Shown: positions 9,467 through 17,408 of the stretch, piece by piece
Layout of the letters: each line of letters begins with the position of its first letter
Numbering within the stretch: position 1 is the first letter of the stretch
Assembly: GCA_035652315.1 (NCBI GenBank)
Contig: DASREA010000034.1
Location: forward strand, 22,118-86,117
Direction: 5' to 3'
Length of the DNA: 64,000 nucleotides
Source: CANKHA01 sp035652315
Lineage (GTDB): Bacteria > Pseudomonadota > Alphaproteobacteria > Rhizobiales > Xanthobacteraceae
Program-made: the position numbers and the translations under genes
The notes under the pieces: model-generated
What the model was told of the DNA's origin: nothing
Database searches by the model: none
What the model saw: only the letters and a program-made list of their open reading frames with translations

Positions 9467-11671
9467 ATGCGTTCCGTCGGGGACATGCTGCGGGGCGCCG
9501 TCGGCCTGCATCAGCGCGGGCAACTGGCCGACGCGGAAAAGCTCTACAACAAGGTGCTGGCCATCGACTCCAGGCAGTTCGATGCGCTGCATCTTCTCGG
9601 CCTGCTCAAGCACCAACGCGGCGATAGCGACCAGGCCATCCGCCTGATGGCAGCGGCGCTCGACGTCAATCCAAGATCGCCGCCAGCGCTGCTAAATTAT
9701 GCAGGCATGCTATTCATGATGAGGCGCTATGCCGACGCGCTCACCTGCTACGACCGCGTTCTCAAGCTCGAGCCGCAACTGCCCGACGCGCATTATAACC
9801 GCGGCAATGCGCTCATGGGCCTCGGCCGTCCCGGCGAGGCGCTAGCGGCTTACGACCGCGCCCTCTCCCTCAATCCGTCAAATCCGCTCGCCCACTACAA
9901 TCGCGGCAACGCCCTCGTCGCCCTCAATCGCGTCGAGGAAGCGCTCGCCGCTTTCGAGCAAACGCTGAAACTTTCGCCGCAATCGCTAGAAGCGCTGATG
10001 AATCGTGGCAAGGCGTTGAGCCTGCTCGGCCGCAACGAGGAAGCGCTCGCCATTTTCGACGACATGCTGACAAAACAGCCTGACGATCCGGTAGTGCTGA
10101 CCAACCGCGGATCGGCGCTGGCCGCGCTCGGCCGCAACGAGGAGGCGCTGGTCTGCTTCGACCGGGCGCTCGCGGTCAATCCGCTGGACGCCCCGGCGCT
10201 CAACAGCCGCGCCAGCGCGCTGATCGAGCTTAACCGTTTCGAAGAAGCGCTTCAGTCCTGCGATCAACTGTTGGCGGCGCAGCCGCTCGACCGCGACGCT
10301 TTGGTCAGCCGCGGGACCGCCCTGTTGCGTCTTCACCGCCTGGAAGAGGCGCTTGCCGCCTTCGAACGCGCTTTGCTCATCGACCCCGACGAGGCGCTGG
10401 CGATCAACGGCCGCGGCCTCGCGCTGCATGGGTTAGGCCGCTATGCGGAAGCTCTGGAATGCGTCGACAAGGCGCTCGCCATCACGCCCGACGACGTCGG
10501 ACTCAAGATCAATCGTGGTGCCGCGCTGGTCGGCCTCAACCGCATGGAAGAGGCGCTCGTCTGTTACGATGAAGTGCTCAAGACCAAGCCGCAGGATGTC
10601 GGCACCATCAACAATCGCGGCAATGCGCTGCGCGATCTCAACCGTTACCAAGAGGCGCTCGCCTGCTTCGATCAAGCGCTCGCCATCAATCCGGAACATG
10701 CGGAGAGCCATTGGAATTCAGCGCTGGCTAGACTCGCCAACGGCGATCTCGTCGGGGGCTGGAAGGAATATGAGTGGCGCTGGAAGACAGCGGACTTCCC
10801 CTCCAAGCAGCGCATCTTCCCGCAGCCGCGCTGGCAGGGTGAATACGTGAACGGCCGACTCCTGGCCTGGGGCGAGCAGGGCCTCGGCGACCAGATCATC
10901 TATGCCAGCATGATTCCCGACCTCGCGAGCCACGCGGACTCCGTCCTGATCGAGGTCGGCGCCCGCATGGTCCCGCTGTTCGCGCGCTCCTTCCCCGCCA
11001 TGACGGTGATTGCGCGCGGCGAGGCCGAGCAGCACCATTTCGACGCGCACTCGGCTTTCGCGAGCCTTGGCCAATATCTGCGGCCGAATTTCGAATCCTT
11101 TCCTTACCGAGAGAACGGTTATCTCGTCGCCGACGCCGAGCGCGCGGCGGCGTTGCGCCGGCGGGTGTCGCCAAACGGCGAAAAAGTCATCGGCCTTTCC
11201 TGGGTCTCGAAGAATCCGACGCTCAGCGAACGCAAGACCGCGCAACTGCGCGATTTTGAATCGATCCTGCGGCTACCCGGCTGCCGCTTCATCGATCTGC
11301 AATACGGCGACACCGCCGCCGAGCGCGAGGCGCTGCACAAGGAAACCGGCATCGTCGTCGAGCGGCTGGAGGACATCGACAATACCAACGACATCGACGG
11401 TCTTGCCGCCTTGATCACCGCCTGCGATCTCGTCGCCACTGTCAGCAACACCACCGCGCATCTCGCCGGCGCCCTGGGCAAGCCCACTGTGGTCTTCGTG
11501 CCCTTCGGCCGGGCGCGCATCTGGTATTGGTTCAAGGAGGGAACCGCCTGCCCCTGGTATCCCCGCCTGCGCCTGAAACGTGCGGTCGCGGGCCAATCCT
11601 GGGAGCAGTTGGTCAGCGCCGCCGCGGACGAAATCGCCGAATTGGTAGCGGCGGCACACCGGTCGCCGTGA
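9467..11671 (+). CDS. TPR-repeat protein with GT9-like glycosyltransferase domain, copy 3 of 5
   Basis: A 734-residue paralog with 12 TPR units plus the degenerate pre-catalytic unit, then the shared glycosyltransferase-like domain (WGEQGLGDQIIYASMIPDL, LSWVSKNPTLSERKTAQL, FIDLQYGDTAAER, ATVSNTTAHLAGALG). The C-terminal domain is closest to that of copy 2, including the block LSWVSKNPTL followed by RKTAQLRDFESILRLPGC, which suggests that these two are the most recent duplicates or exchange sequence. The ATG is part of the TGACATG junction, although the TGA there is not the stop of copy 2. The terminal residues are AAAHRSP. Confidence 0.85.
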   Translation: MRSVGDMLRGAVGLHQRGQLADAEKLYNKVLAIDSRQFDALHLLGLLKHQRGDSDQAIRLMAAALDVNPRSPPALLNYAGMLFMMRRYADALTCYDRVLKLEPQLPDAHYNRGNALMGLGRPGEALAAYDRALSLNPSNPLAHYNRGNALVALNRVEEALAAFEQTLKLSPQSLEALMNRGKALSLLGRNEEALAIFDDMLTKQPDDPVVLTNRGSALAALGRNEEALVCFDRALAVNPLDAPALNSRASALIELNRFEEALQSCDQLLAAQPLDRDALVSRGTALLRLHRLEEALAAFERALLIDPDEALAINGRGLALHGLGRYAEALECVDKALAITPDDVGLKINRGAALVGLNRMEEALVCYDEVLKTKPQDVGTINNRGNALRDLNRYQEALACFDQALAINPEHAESHWNSALARLANGDLVGGWKEYEWRWKTADFPSKQRIFPQPRWQGEYVNGRLLAWGEQGLGDQIIYASMIPDLASHADSVLIEVGARMVPLFARSFPAMTVIARGEAEQHHFDAHSAFASLGQYLRPNFESFPYRENGYLVADAERAAALRRRVSPNGEKVIGLSWVSKNPTLSERKTAQLRDFESILRLPGCRFIDLQYGDTAAEREALHKETGIVVERLEDIDNTNDIDGLAALITACDLVATVSNTTAHLAGALGKPTVVFVPFGRARIWYWFKEGTACPWYPRLRLKRAVAGQSWEQLVSAAADEIAELVAAAHRSP

Positions 11672-11672
11672 C

Positions 11673-13268
11673 ATGCAATATCTGATCAAAATGTTGCACT
11701 CGGCGCTGAAACTGCAAAATCAGGGCAAGCTTGCCGAAGCCGAGAAGCTCTATAGCAAGGTCCTCGAGATTGATTCCGGCAATTTCGACGCGCTACATCT
11801 GCTCGGTCTTCTGAGGCACCAGCACGGCGACCGCACGCGCGGGCTTGAGCTGGTCGGTGCGGCGCTGAAGGTCAATCCCAATTCCGCGGAAGCGCTGTCG
11901 AATTACGGCAGCATTCTTTGCGCCTTGAACCGGCAGCAGGAAGCGCTTCCCTATTTCGAGCGCGCGCTCGCCATTAATCCCTTCTTCGCCAGCGCGCTTA
12001 ACAATCGCGGCAACGCGCTGGATCATCTGGAGCGGCATGAGGAGGCGCTGGAGTGCTTCAAGCGCGCCTTGACGCTGAAGCCCGGCGACCCGCAAACGCT
12101 GTTCAACTGCGGCTATGCGCTCCGACAATTGAATCGGCACCGGGAAGCGCTGGGGTATTACGAGCAATTCCTGAAAAGGCTGCCCAGCGATAGCACGCTG
12201 CTCAATAATTGCGGCAAGGAGCTTGCCCTGCTCGGCCGCAGTCAGGATGCGCTCGCCTGCTTCGACCGCTCGCTGCAAATCAGCCCCGACGACATTGAAG
12301 CGCATTGGCAATCGGCGCTGAGCCGGCTCACGCTCGGGGATCTGGCGCGTGGCTGGAAGGCCTATGAATGGCGCTGGCGGACCGAGGAATTTCCGAGCGA
12401 GCCGCGCCATACCGCATTGCCGCGCTGGAACGGCAAAGACATCGGCGGCACGCTGCTCGCCTGGGCGGAACAAGGGCTGGGAGACGAAATCCTCTATGCC
12501 AGCATGATTCCCGATCTTGCCGGCCGCGTCGGCGCTCTGGCGCTGGAAGTCGAGCCGCGGCTCGTTCCGCTTTTCGCCCGGTCTTTTCCGGACGCACGCA
12601 TCATCGCGCGCGACGATCCTCTGCCAGAGGTGGCGGCGCAAATTCCCTTTGCCAGTCTTGGACAATTTCTGCGGCCGGACAGCCAGTCCTTTCCCAAGCG
12701 CGAGCGTGGCTATCTCGCTGCTGACGCGGAAAGAGCCGCCGCCCTGCGCCGTCGCTTGTCGCCGCAAGGCGAAAAGGTCGTCGGGCTTTCCTGGATCAGC
12801 AAGAATCCGGTGCTGGGCAAGGCCAAAACCGCGACGCTGGCCGCTTTCGGGCCGCTGCTGCGGATGCCGCACTGTCGCTATGTCGATCTGCAATATGGCG
12901 ACACCGCCGCCGAGCGCGAGGACTTGCAGCGGCGCACCGGGATACACGTGGAGCGCCTCGACGACATCGACAACACGCAGGACATCGACGGCCTCGCCGC
13001 CTTGATCGCCGCTTGCGATCTCGTCGTCACCGTCAGCAACACGACGGCGCATCTCGCCGGCGCCCTCGGCAAGGCGACGGTCGTCTTCGTCCCCTTCGGC
13101 ACCGCGCGCATCTGGTATTGGTTCCACGAAGGCGACGACAGCCCGTGGTATCCACGCGTGCGCGTCAAGCGGCAGCGGCAGGGACAAACGTGGGACGAAT
13201 TGATCGCATCGGCGGCTACCGAGATCGGCGAATTCGCTTCCGGCGACACGCAACCGCAGCCGGCGTAA
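11673..13268 (+). CDS. TPR-repeat protein with GT9-like glycosyltransferase domain, copy 4 of 5 (short form)
   Basis: A 531-residue short paralog with only 6 TPR units plus the degenerate AYEWRW unit, followed by the common glycosyltransferase-like domain (WAEQGLGDEILYASMIPDL, LSWISKNPVLGKAKT, YVDLQYGDTAAER, VTVSNTTAHLAGALGKATV). The N-terminus (LHSALKLQNQGKLAEAEKLY) and the WAEQGLGDE variant ally it with copy 5 and separate it from copies 1-3. The ATG is one base after the copy 3 stop, with the sequence TGACATG. It is probably part of the same transcript. Confidence 0.85.
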   Translation: MQYLIKMLHSALKLQNQGKLAEAEKLYSKVLEIDSGNFDALHLLGLLRHQHGDRTRGLELVGAALKVNPNSAEALSNYGSILCALNRQQEALPYFERALAINPFFASALNNRGNALDHLERHEEALECFKRALTLKPGDPQTLFNCGYALRQLNRHREALGYYEQFLKRLPSDSTLLNNCGKELALLGRSQDALACFDRSLQISPDDIEAHWQSALSRLTLGDLARGWKAYEWRWRTEEFPSEPRHTALPRWNGKDIGGTLLAWAEQGLGDEILYASMIPDLAGRVGALALEVEPRLVPLFARSFPDARIIARDDPLPEVAAQIPFASLGQFLRPDSQSFPKRERGYLAADAERAAALRRRLSPQGEKVVGLSWISKNPVLGKAKTATLAAFGPLLRMPHCRYVDLQYGDTAAEREDLQRRTGIHVERLDDIDNTQDIDGLAALIAACDLVVTVSNTTAHLAGALGKATVVFVPFGTARIWYWFHEGDDSPWYPRVRVKRQRQGQTWDELIASAATEIGEFASGDTQPQPA

Positions 13269-13315
13269 GCGGATGATGCGCATGATGACCTTCGCACTGT
13301 CAGGCGGCCGATGAC

Positions 13316-15022
13316 ATGCAACAGCAACTCGATATCCTGCGGCGCGCGCTCGAATTGCAGAATCGCGGCGAGCTCGGTGAAGCGGAGCGGCTCTACAATC
13401 AGGTGCTTGCTGCCAATCCGGAGAATTTCGACGCGCTGCATCTGCTCGGCATTCTCTGCCATCAGCGCGGCGACAGCACCCGCGCGGTGGAGCTTCTCGA
13501 AGCCGCTCTGAAGGTAAATCCGAATTCGGCCGAGGCGCTCCTGAACACCGGCAGCGTTCTCGGCGCGCTCGGCCGCCATTATGAGTCGCTGACCTATTTC
13601 GATCGCGCGCTGGAGATCAACGCCTTTCTCTTTCCGGCGCTGGTCAACCGCGGCAAGGCACTGAACGAGATCAGGCGTTACGACGAAGCGCTCGCCACGC
13701 TGAAAAAGGCGCTAGCGATCAAGCCGGGCGACGGCCCGGCGATGTTCCAGTGCGGTTTCGCGCTGCGCCAGCTGCGGCGTTATCCCGAGGCGCTCGGCTA
13801 TTTCCAGAAGGTGCTCGAGCTCGATCCGCAGGATACCTGGGCCATGCTCAATTGCGGCTACGCGCTCCGCGAGCTGAAGCGCTTTCCCGAAGCGTTGGGC
13901 TATCTCAAGCAGATCCTGAAGCTACGGCCGGCCGATCTTCACCTCCTTCGGCGCTGCGGCGTCGAGCTTTTCTGGCTCGGCGAAGTCGACGAGGCGCTCA
14001 CCTGTTTCCGGCAAATTCTCGCGCTCAGTCCCGATGATGCCGACGCTCATTGGGAGATCGCGCTCGGGCGTCTTTCCCTCGGTGATTTTGCCGAAGGCTG
14101 GAAGGAATATGAATGGCGCTGGAAGCTGGAAATGCCGCCGTCGGAAAAACGCCACACCGCATTGCCGCTGTGGAACGGCGAGCACGTCGACGGGCATCTC
14201 CTGGCGTGGGCCGAGCAAGGCATCGGCGATGAAATCTTGTATGGCGGGATGATCCCGCAGCTTGCACCGCATGCGAAAACACTGACGATCGAAGTCGATC
14301 CGCGCCTGGTTTCGCTCTTCGCCCGCTCCTTCCCCGGGCTCGCCGTGATCGGCAACAACGGGCCACCGCCCGCCGATGTCACCGTGCAATGTCCCTTTCC
14401 CAGTCTCGGCCGTTTTCTGCTGCCAAGCCGCGACGCGCTTCAGCAGCGCCGGCAGGCTTATCTCACCGCCGATCCGGAATTCACCGCCGATTTGCGCAAG
14501 CAGCTCTCGCCCAACGGCGAAAAGGTGATCGGCGTTTCCTGGATCAGCAAGAATCCCTTTGTCGGCGGTGGCAAGACCGCGGCGTTGAGCGATTTCGAGC
14601 CGCTGCTGCGCCTGCCCGGCTGCCGCTATATCGATCTGCAATATGGCGACACCGCCGATGAGCGCCAGGCGCTGCGTGCGGCCACCGGAATCGTTGTCGA
14701 ACGGCTGGAGGAGATCGACAACTTTGCGGATCTCGACGGCCTGGCGTCGCTGATCGCCGCTTGCGATCTGGTCGTGACCGTCAGCAACACCACCGCCCAT
14801 CTCGCCGGCGCCCTGGGCCAGCAGACGATTGTCTTCGTGCCGGTCGGCAAAGGCCGGCTCTGGTACTGGTTTACCGAAGGCGAAGACAGCCCCTGGTATC
14901 CGCGTGTGCGGCTCAAGCGGCAACAGCCTGGCCAATCCTGGAAGGAGCTGGCGCAAACCGCGGCGGCGGACGCCGCAGCGGCACTGCAAATTCCCGCCAG
15001 GGAAATGCCGGTCGGAAAATAG
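13316..15022 (+). CDS. TPR-repeat protein with GT9-like glycosyltransferase domain, copy 5 of 5 (short form)
   Basis: A 568-residue paralog and the last of the array, with 7 TPR units plus the degenerate EYEWRW unit, then the glycosyltransferase-like domain (WAEQGIGDEILYGGMIPQL, VSWISKNPFVGGGKT, YIDLQYGDTADER, VTVSNTTAHLAGALGQQT). Two adjacent TPR units (FQCGFALRQLRRYPEALGYF and the following LNCGYALRELKRFPEALGYL) are nearly identical, consistent with recent internal repeat duplication. The start lies 47 bp after the copy 4 stop but again inside TGACATG. It is followed after 4 bp by a convergent small gene. Confidence 0.85.
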   Translation: MQQQLDILRRALELQNRGELGEAERLYNQVLAANPENFDALHLLGILCHQRGDSTRAVELLEAALKVNPNSAEALLNTGSVLGALGRHYESLTYFDRALEINAFLFPALVNRGKALNEIRRYDEALATLKKALAIKPGDGPAMFQCGFALRQLRRYPEALGYFQKVLELDPQDTWAMLNCGYALRELKRFPEALGYLKQILKLRPADLHLLRRCGVELFWLGEVDEALTCFRQILALSPDDADAHWEIALGRLSLGDFAEGWKEYEWRWKLEMPPSEKRHTALPLWNGEHVDGHLLAWAEQGIGDEILYGGMIPQLAPHAKTLTIEVDPRLVSLFARSFPGLAVIGNNGPPPADVTVQCPFPSLGRFLLPSRDALQQRRQAYLTADPEFTADLRKQLSPNGEKVIGVSWISKNPFVGGGKTAALSDFEPLLRLPGCRYIDLQYGDTADERQALRAATGIVVERLEEIDNFADLDGLASLIAACDLVVTVSNTTAHLAGALGQQTIVFVPVGKGRLWYWFTEGEDSPWYPRVRLKRQQPGQSWKELAQTAAADAAAALQIPAREMPVGK

Positions 15023-15026
15023 CTGT

Positions 15027-15224
15027 TTACGCTGCGATCAGCGGTTTGTCGTCGCGCGGCGCCGCCCGCGCCTCGCATTCCATCGCAAAGCTTTCCAGAA
15101 TCGCGGCGTCCTTCGCCGCCAGCATCAGTGCGATGCGGCGGGCCTGCGCCGCCCGGGCGAGCCAACGCCTTGCGCCTTCGGCGCTTTTTACCGGAGTCGG
15201 ACGGAGAATCGCCTGCTTTGCCAT
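15027..15224 (-). CDS. Hypothetical 65-residue protein
   Basis: A short basic, Ala-rich soluble protein that starts MAKQAILRPTP and contains a likely helical middle (ARRWLARAAQARRIALMLAA). No family is recognised and no membrane segment or signal peptide is seen. It is convergent with the last TPR gene, with 4 bp between the stops. The frame is supported by codon composition and a clean ATG, but no clear Shine-Dalgarno is visible. It could be a regulator-like or RNA-binding small protein; nothing in the context decides this. Confidence 0.5.
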   Translation of the reverse strand: MAKQAILRPTPVKSAEGARRWLARAAQARRIALMLAAKDAAILESFAMECEARAAPRDDKPLIAA

Positions 15225-15308
15225 GCGCGAAGGCTGCGCGCGGCGTGCAGAGATTTCAATTCTTGCAATTGCCCGCGCTTTGAGTCCGTGCGCGCCGATT
15301 CTCCACCG

Positions 15309-15710
15309 CTACTCGGGCTGGAAATTCAGCGCCACCCCGTTGATGCAGTAGCGCAGGCCGGTCGGCGGTGGGCCGTCGGGAAAGACATGCCCGAGATGGC
15401 TGCCGCAGCGGCTGCAATGCACCTCGGTGCGCGTCATGCCGTAGCTTCGATCTTCGGTGGTCTCCACCGCGCCCGGTACCGGATCGTTGAAGCTCGGCCA
15501 GCCGGTGCCGCTCTCGAATTTCATCTTGGAAACGAAAAGCGGCTGGCCGCAACCGGCGCAGGAAAAACTGCCGGCGCGCTTCTCGCGCAGCAGCGCGCAG
15601 CTCCCCGGCCGCTCGGTGCCGTGCTGGCGCATAATCATGTATTGCTCGGGCGTGAGCAGCCGCCGCCATTCGGCATCTGTATGGGTGACGGGATATTGCT
15701 TCTGATCCAT
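15309..15710 (-). CDS. msrB: Peptide-methionine (R)-S-oxide reductase
   Basis: MsrB reduces methionine-R-sulfoxide in proteins, using thioredoxin, and acts in repair of oxidative damage. The 133-residue protein has both zinc-binding Cys pairs (Cys51/Cys54 and Cys99/Cys102), the GTGWPSF substrate loop at about residue 68, and the catalytic Cys122 in RYCINGVALNF. The ATG at 15710 gives a family-typical N-terminus; a longer upstream frame exists but would add 22 unlikely residues. It stands alone between a small gene and a broken DUF1801 gene. Confidence 0.93.
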   Translation of the reverse strand: MDQKQYPVTHTDAEWRRLLTPEQYMIMRQHGTERPGSCALLREKRAGSFSCAGCGQPLFVSKMKFESGTGWPSFNDPVPGAVETTEDRSYGMTRTEVHCSRCGSHLGHVFPDGPPPTGLRYCINGVALNFQPE

Positions 15711-15789
15711 GACGGTCTCCGCGCGCTGACGCCCATTATACGGCGGACCGGCGCCGATTGTTACATCCCGCTTCAAAGCACGGCACGCT

Positions 15790-16232
15790 TCAAGCCTTCT
15801 TTGGTTTTTTCCGAGACTGGACCGTTCGTGTAGACGCTCGCGCCGACGTGTTCAGCCGCACGGCGCGAATGAGGGCCTTAAATGCCCCTTCATCGATCTT
15901 GTCGCCTTCGTGGAAATCGATGGCACGCCGAGAGTTGCCTTCGAGGCTGGCATTGAAGAGGCCGCAAGGGTCCTTGAGCGAGGCACCCTTGGCGAAGGTC
16001 AGCGTCACCTTGTCCTTGTAGGTCTCGCCGGTGCAGAGGATGCCCCCGTGTTCCCACACCGGAATGCCCATGGGGCTTGATGGCTTTCGCCATTTCACGT
16101 CCTCGACGATGTCGGGGCCAGCTTTTTGATGAGTTTCCGCAGCCGCGCCAGCGTCTCGCCGCGCCAATCGCCGAGCGCCTTGATCCGGGCATCGATCAGA
16201 TGGGAGGGAGAATCTTCTTTTTTAGCGGACAT
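15790..16232 (-). pseudogene. DUF1801 (YdhG-like) gene broken by a -1 frameshift
   Basis: From the ATG at 16232 the sequence reads MSAKKEDSPSHLIDARIKAL and on to RLRKLIKK, then slips to LAPTSSRT and a stop. A second frame continues exactly where the family does: AGPDIVEDVKWRKPSSP through the C-terminus ending at 15790. Inserting one base near 16119-16126, in the run read as AAAAAGCTGGCCCC on the coding strand, restores one frame of about 147 codons. So a single G appears to be missing. DUF1801 proteins have no established enzymatic role. The 3' part alone has an in-frame start at 16167, but it would lack the N-terminal helix. This is either a recent pseudogene or a sequencing error. Confidence 0.8.
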
Positions 16233-16283
16233 CTGGGGGTGTTTCGCGCGCCGTTACATGGCCGAACAAATTGAAGCTAATCC

Positions 16284-16369
16284 TGGTGCGGACGGAGGGA
16301 CTCGAACCCTCACGGGGTTTCCCCCAAGGGATTTTAAGTCCCTTGCGTCTACCATTCCGCCACGTCCGC
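16284..16369 (-). tRNA. tRNA-Leu (anticodon TAA)
   Basis: Read on the minus strand, the 86 bases start GCGGACGTGGCGGAATGGTAG and end GTCCGCACCA. The acceptor stem GCGGACG pairs with CGTCCGC. The anticodon loop has TAA flanked by a GGGAC/ATCCC-type stem. A long variable arm (GGGGGAAACCCC-like) makes it a class II tRNA, and the T-loop GTTCGAGTC is intact. CCA is encoded. The anticodon TAA reads UUA/UUG. Confidence 0.97.
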
Positions 16370-16568
16370 GCCGGTCAGGCTTGTAGCATCGCCGCCGTGG
16401 CTGCCCAAGCTATCCGCCCTTGCGCCTGACGCATCCAGAAAGCCGTTTCCCGGGCCAGCGAGGACCGCAGCAATACCGCACGTCAGGCCGGCTGCGCCAG
16501 AAAGCCGCTTAGTTTCTTCCGCGGCCTGCGCTAAGTTCCTTCGCGCGGGGCCGTCCTTGGAGGCAACC

Positions 16569-16880
16569 ATGCGAAACCTAATCGCGCCCATTGTCCTTGC
16601 CGGAATCCTCGGGCTCTGGAGCCCGGCTTTCGCGAACGAGGTGTCGCTGCACAAACACAGCCTCGAAGAGCTCAAAAGCGTCTGCGACAAGGTCGGCGGC
16701 TCGTTCTCTCAAGGCGCCGATGTCTATGCCTGCGGGACCGACTGTCACGGAAAGCCCGGCACCGCGTGCGTCGTCGACTGCAAGGCCGATCAGACCTGTT
16801 TCGCGCAGGTGATCGGCGGCCGGCGGCCCACCGGCCTCACCAATGCCTTGCAGGCGCCGCCGCAGCGCAGCAAGCGTTGA
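16569..16880 (+). CDS. Small exported Cys-rich protein
   Basis: A 103-residue protein with a clear Sec signal peptide (MRNLIAPIVLAGILGLWSPAFA, cleavage after AFA near residue 22). The mature part has about six Cys residues, in pairs such as CGTDC and CVVDC, and is likely disulfide-bonded in the periplasm. The ATG at 16569 is preferred to an upstream TTG because GGAGG lies at 16559-16563. No named family is recognised. It sits between the tRNA-Leu gene and the convergent gpt gene. Confidence 0.7.
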   Translation: MRNLIAPIVLAGILGLWSPAFANEVSLHKHSLEELKSVCDKVGGSFSQGADVYACGTDCHGKPGTACVVDCKADQTCFAQVIGGRRPTGLTNALQAPPQRSKR

Positions 16881-16899
16881 TGGTCACTGACCCACTGCC

Positions 16900-17406
16900 T
16901 TAATCCCCGCCCTCGCGGATCGGCGGCAGGAAGGCGAGGCCGGTGTCCCAGGGAAAGTGAATCCAGGTATCCTGCGACACCTCCGTGACGAAGGTGTCGA
17001 TCAGCGGCCGGCCCAGCGGCTTGGCATAGACCGTGGCGAAATGCGCCTTGGGCAATTGCTGGCGCACGATGCGCGCGGTCTGCCCGGTATCGACCAGATC
17101 GTCGACGATGAGCACGCCCTCGCCGCCGGGGCCGCCGATCTTGCGGATGGCGTCGGCGACGCCCTTGAGCACGCGCAGCTCGCCGCGCGCGCCCGGCCCG
17201 GCATAGCTCGAAATGCAGATGGTCTCGATGACCCGGATGTTCAATTCGCGCGCGACGATCGCCGCAGGCACCAGGCCGCCGCGGGTGACGCAGACGATGG
17301 CTTCGAACGGCCCGGCCTCCGCCAGCCGCCAGGCCAGCGCGCGGGCGTCGCGGTGGAACTGATCCCAGGATACCGGGAACGGCCTTTGCGGCTGCGGCTC
17401 AGCCAT
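16900..17406 (-). CDS. gpt: Xanthine-guanine phosphoribosyltransferase
   Basis: A purine salvage enzyme that converts xanthine or guanine plus PRPP to XMP or GMP. The PRPP-binding motif VLIVDDLVDTGQTA is present, with the early CVTRGGLVPA loop and the C-terminal WIHFPWD segment typical of Gpt. The protein is 168 residues from the ATG at 17406. A GTG six bases upstream overlaps the stop of the preceding gene, but the GGAAAGG at about 17415-17421 is correctly spaced only for the ATG. It directly follows the CinA-like gene and is probably translated from the same mRNA. Confidence 0.9.
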   Translation of the reverse strand: MAEPQPQRPFPVSWDQFHRDARALAWRLAEAGPFEAIVCVTRGGLVPAAIVARELNIRVIETICISSYAGPGARGELRVLKGVADAIRKIGGPGGEGVLIVDDLVDTGQTARIVRQQLPKAHFATVYAKPLGRPLIDTFVTEVSQDTWIHFPWDTGLAFLPPIREGGD

Positions 17407-17408
17407 GG

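Larger units (their letters stand above)
4907..15022 (+). repeat. Tandem gene array: five TPR-glycosyltransferase paralogs
   Basis: Five same-strand paralogs occupy 10.1 kb with nothing between them. TPR counts are 11, 13, 12, 6 and 7, while the C-terminal domain stays about 300 residues. The seven-base junction TGACATG marks the start of copies 2-5 (positions 7028, 9463, 11669 and 13312). At copies 2 and 4 its TGA is the real stop of the preceding copy. This supports unequal-crossover duplication of one gene unit, followed by gain and loss of internal repeats. Confidence 0.85.

Noticed and set aside
11793..13283. A 496-codon open frame on the minus strand opposite TPR copy 4
   Set aside because: It is the antisense shadow of a repetitive GC-rich gene, and it has no family-like segments and no start signal.
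4907..15022. TPR array as a CRISPR-like or short-repeat array
   Set aside because: The repetition is at the 102-bp protein-repeat level with continuous reading frames and no identical repeats with spacers.
16126..16386. An open frame running across the tRNA-Leu gene
   Set aside because: It crosses a clearly folded tRNA in reverse, so it is not coding.
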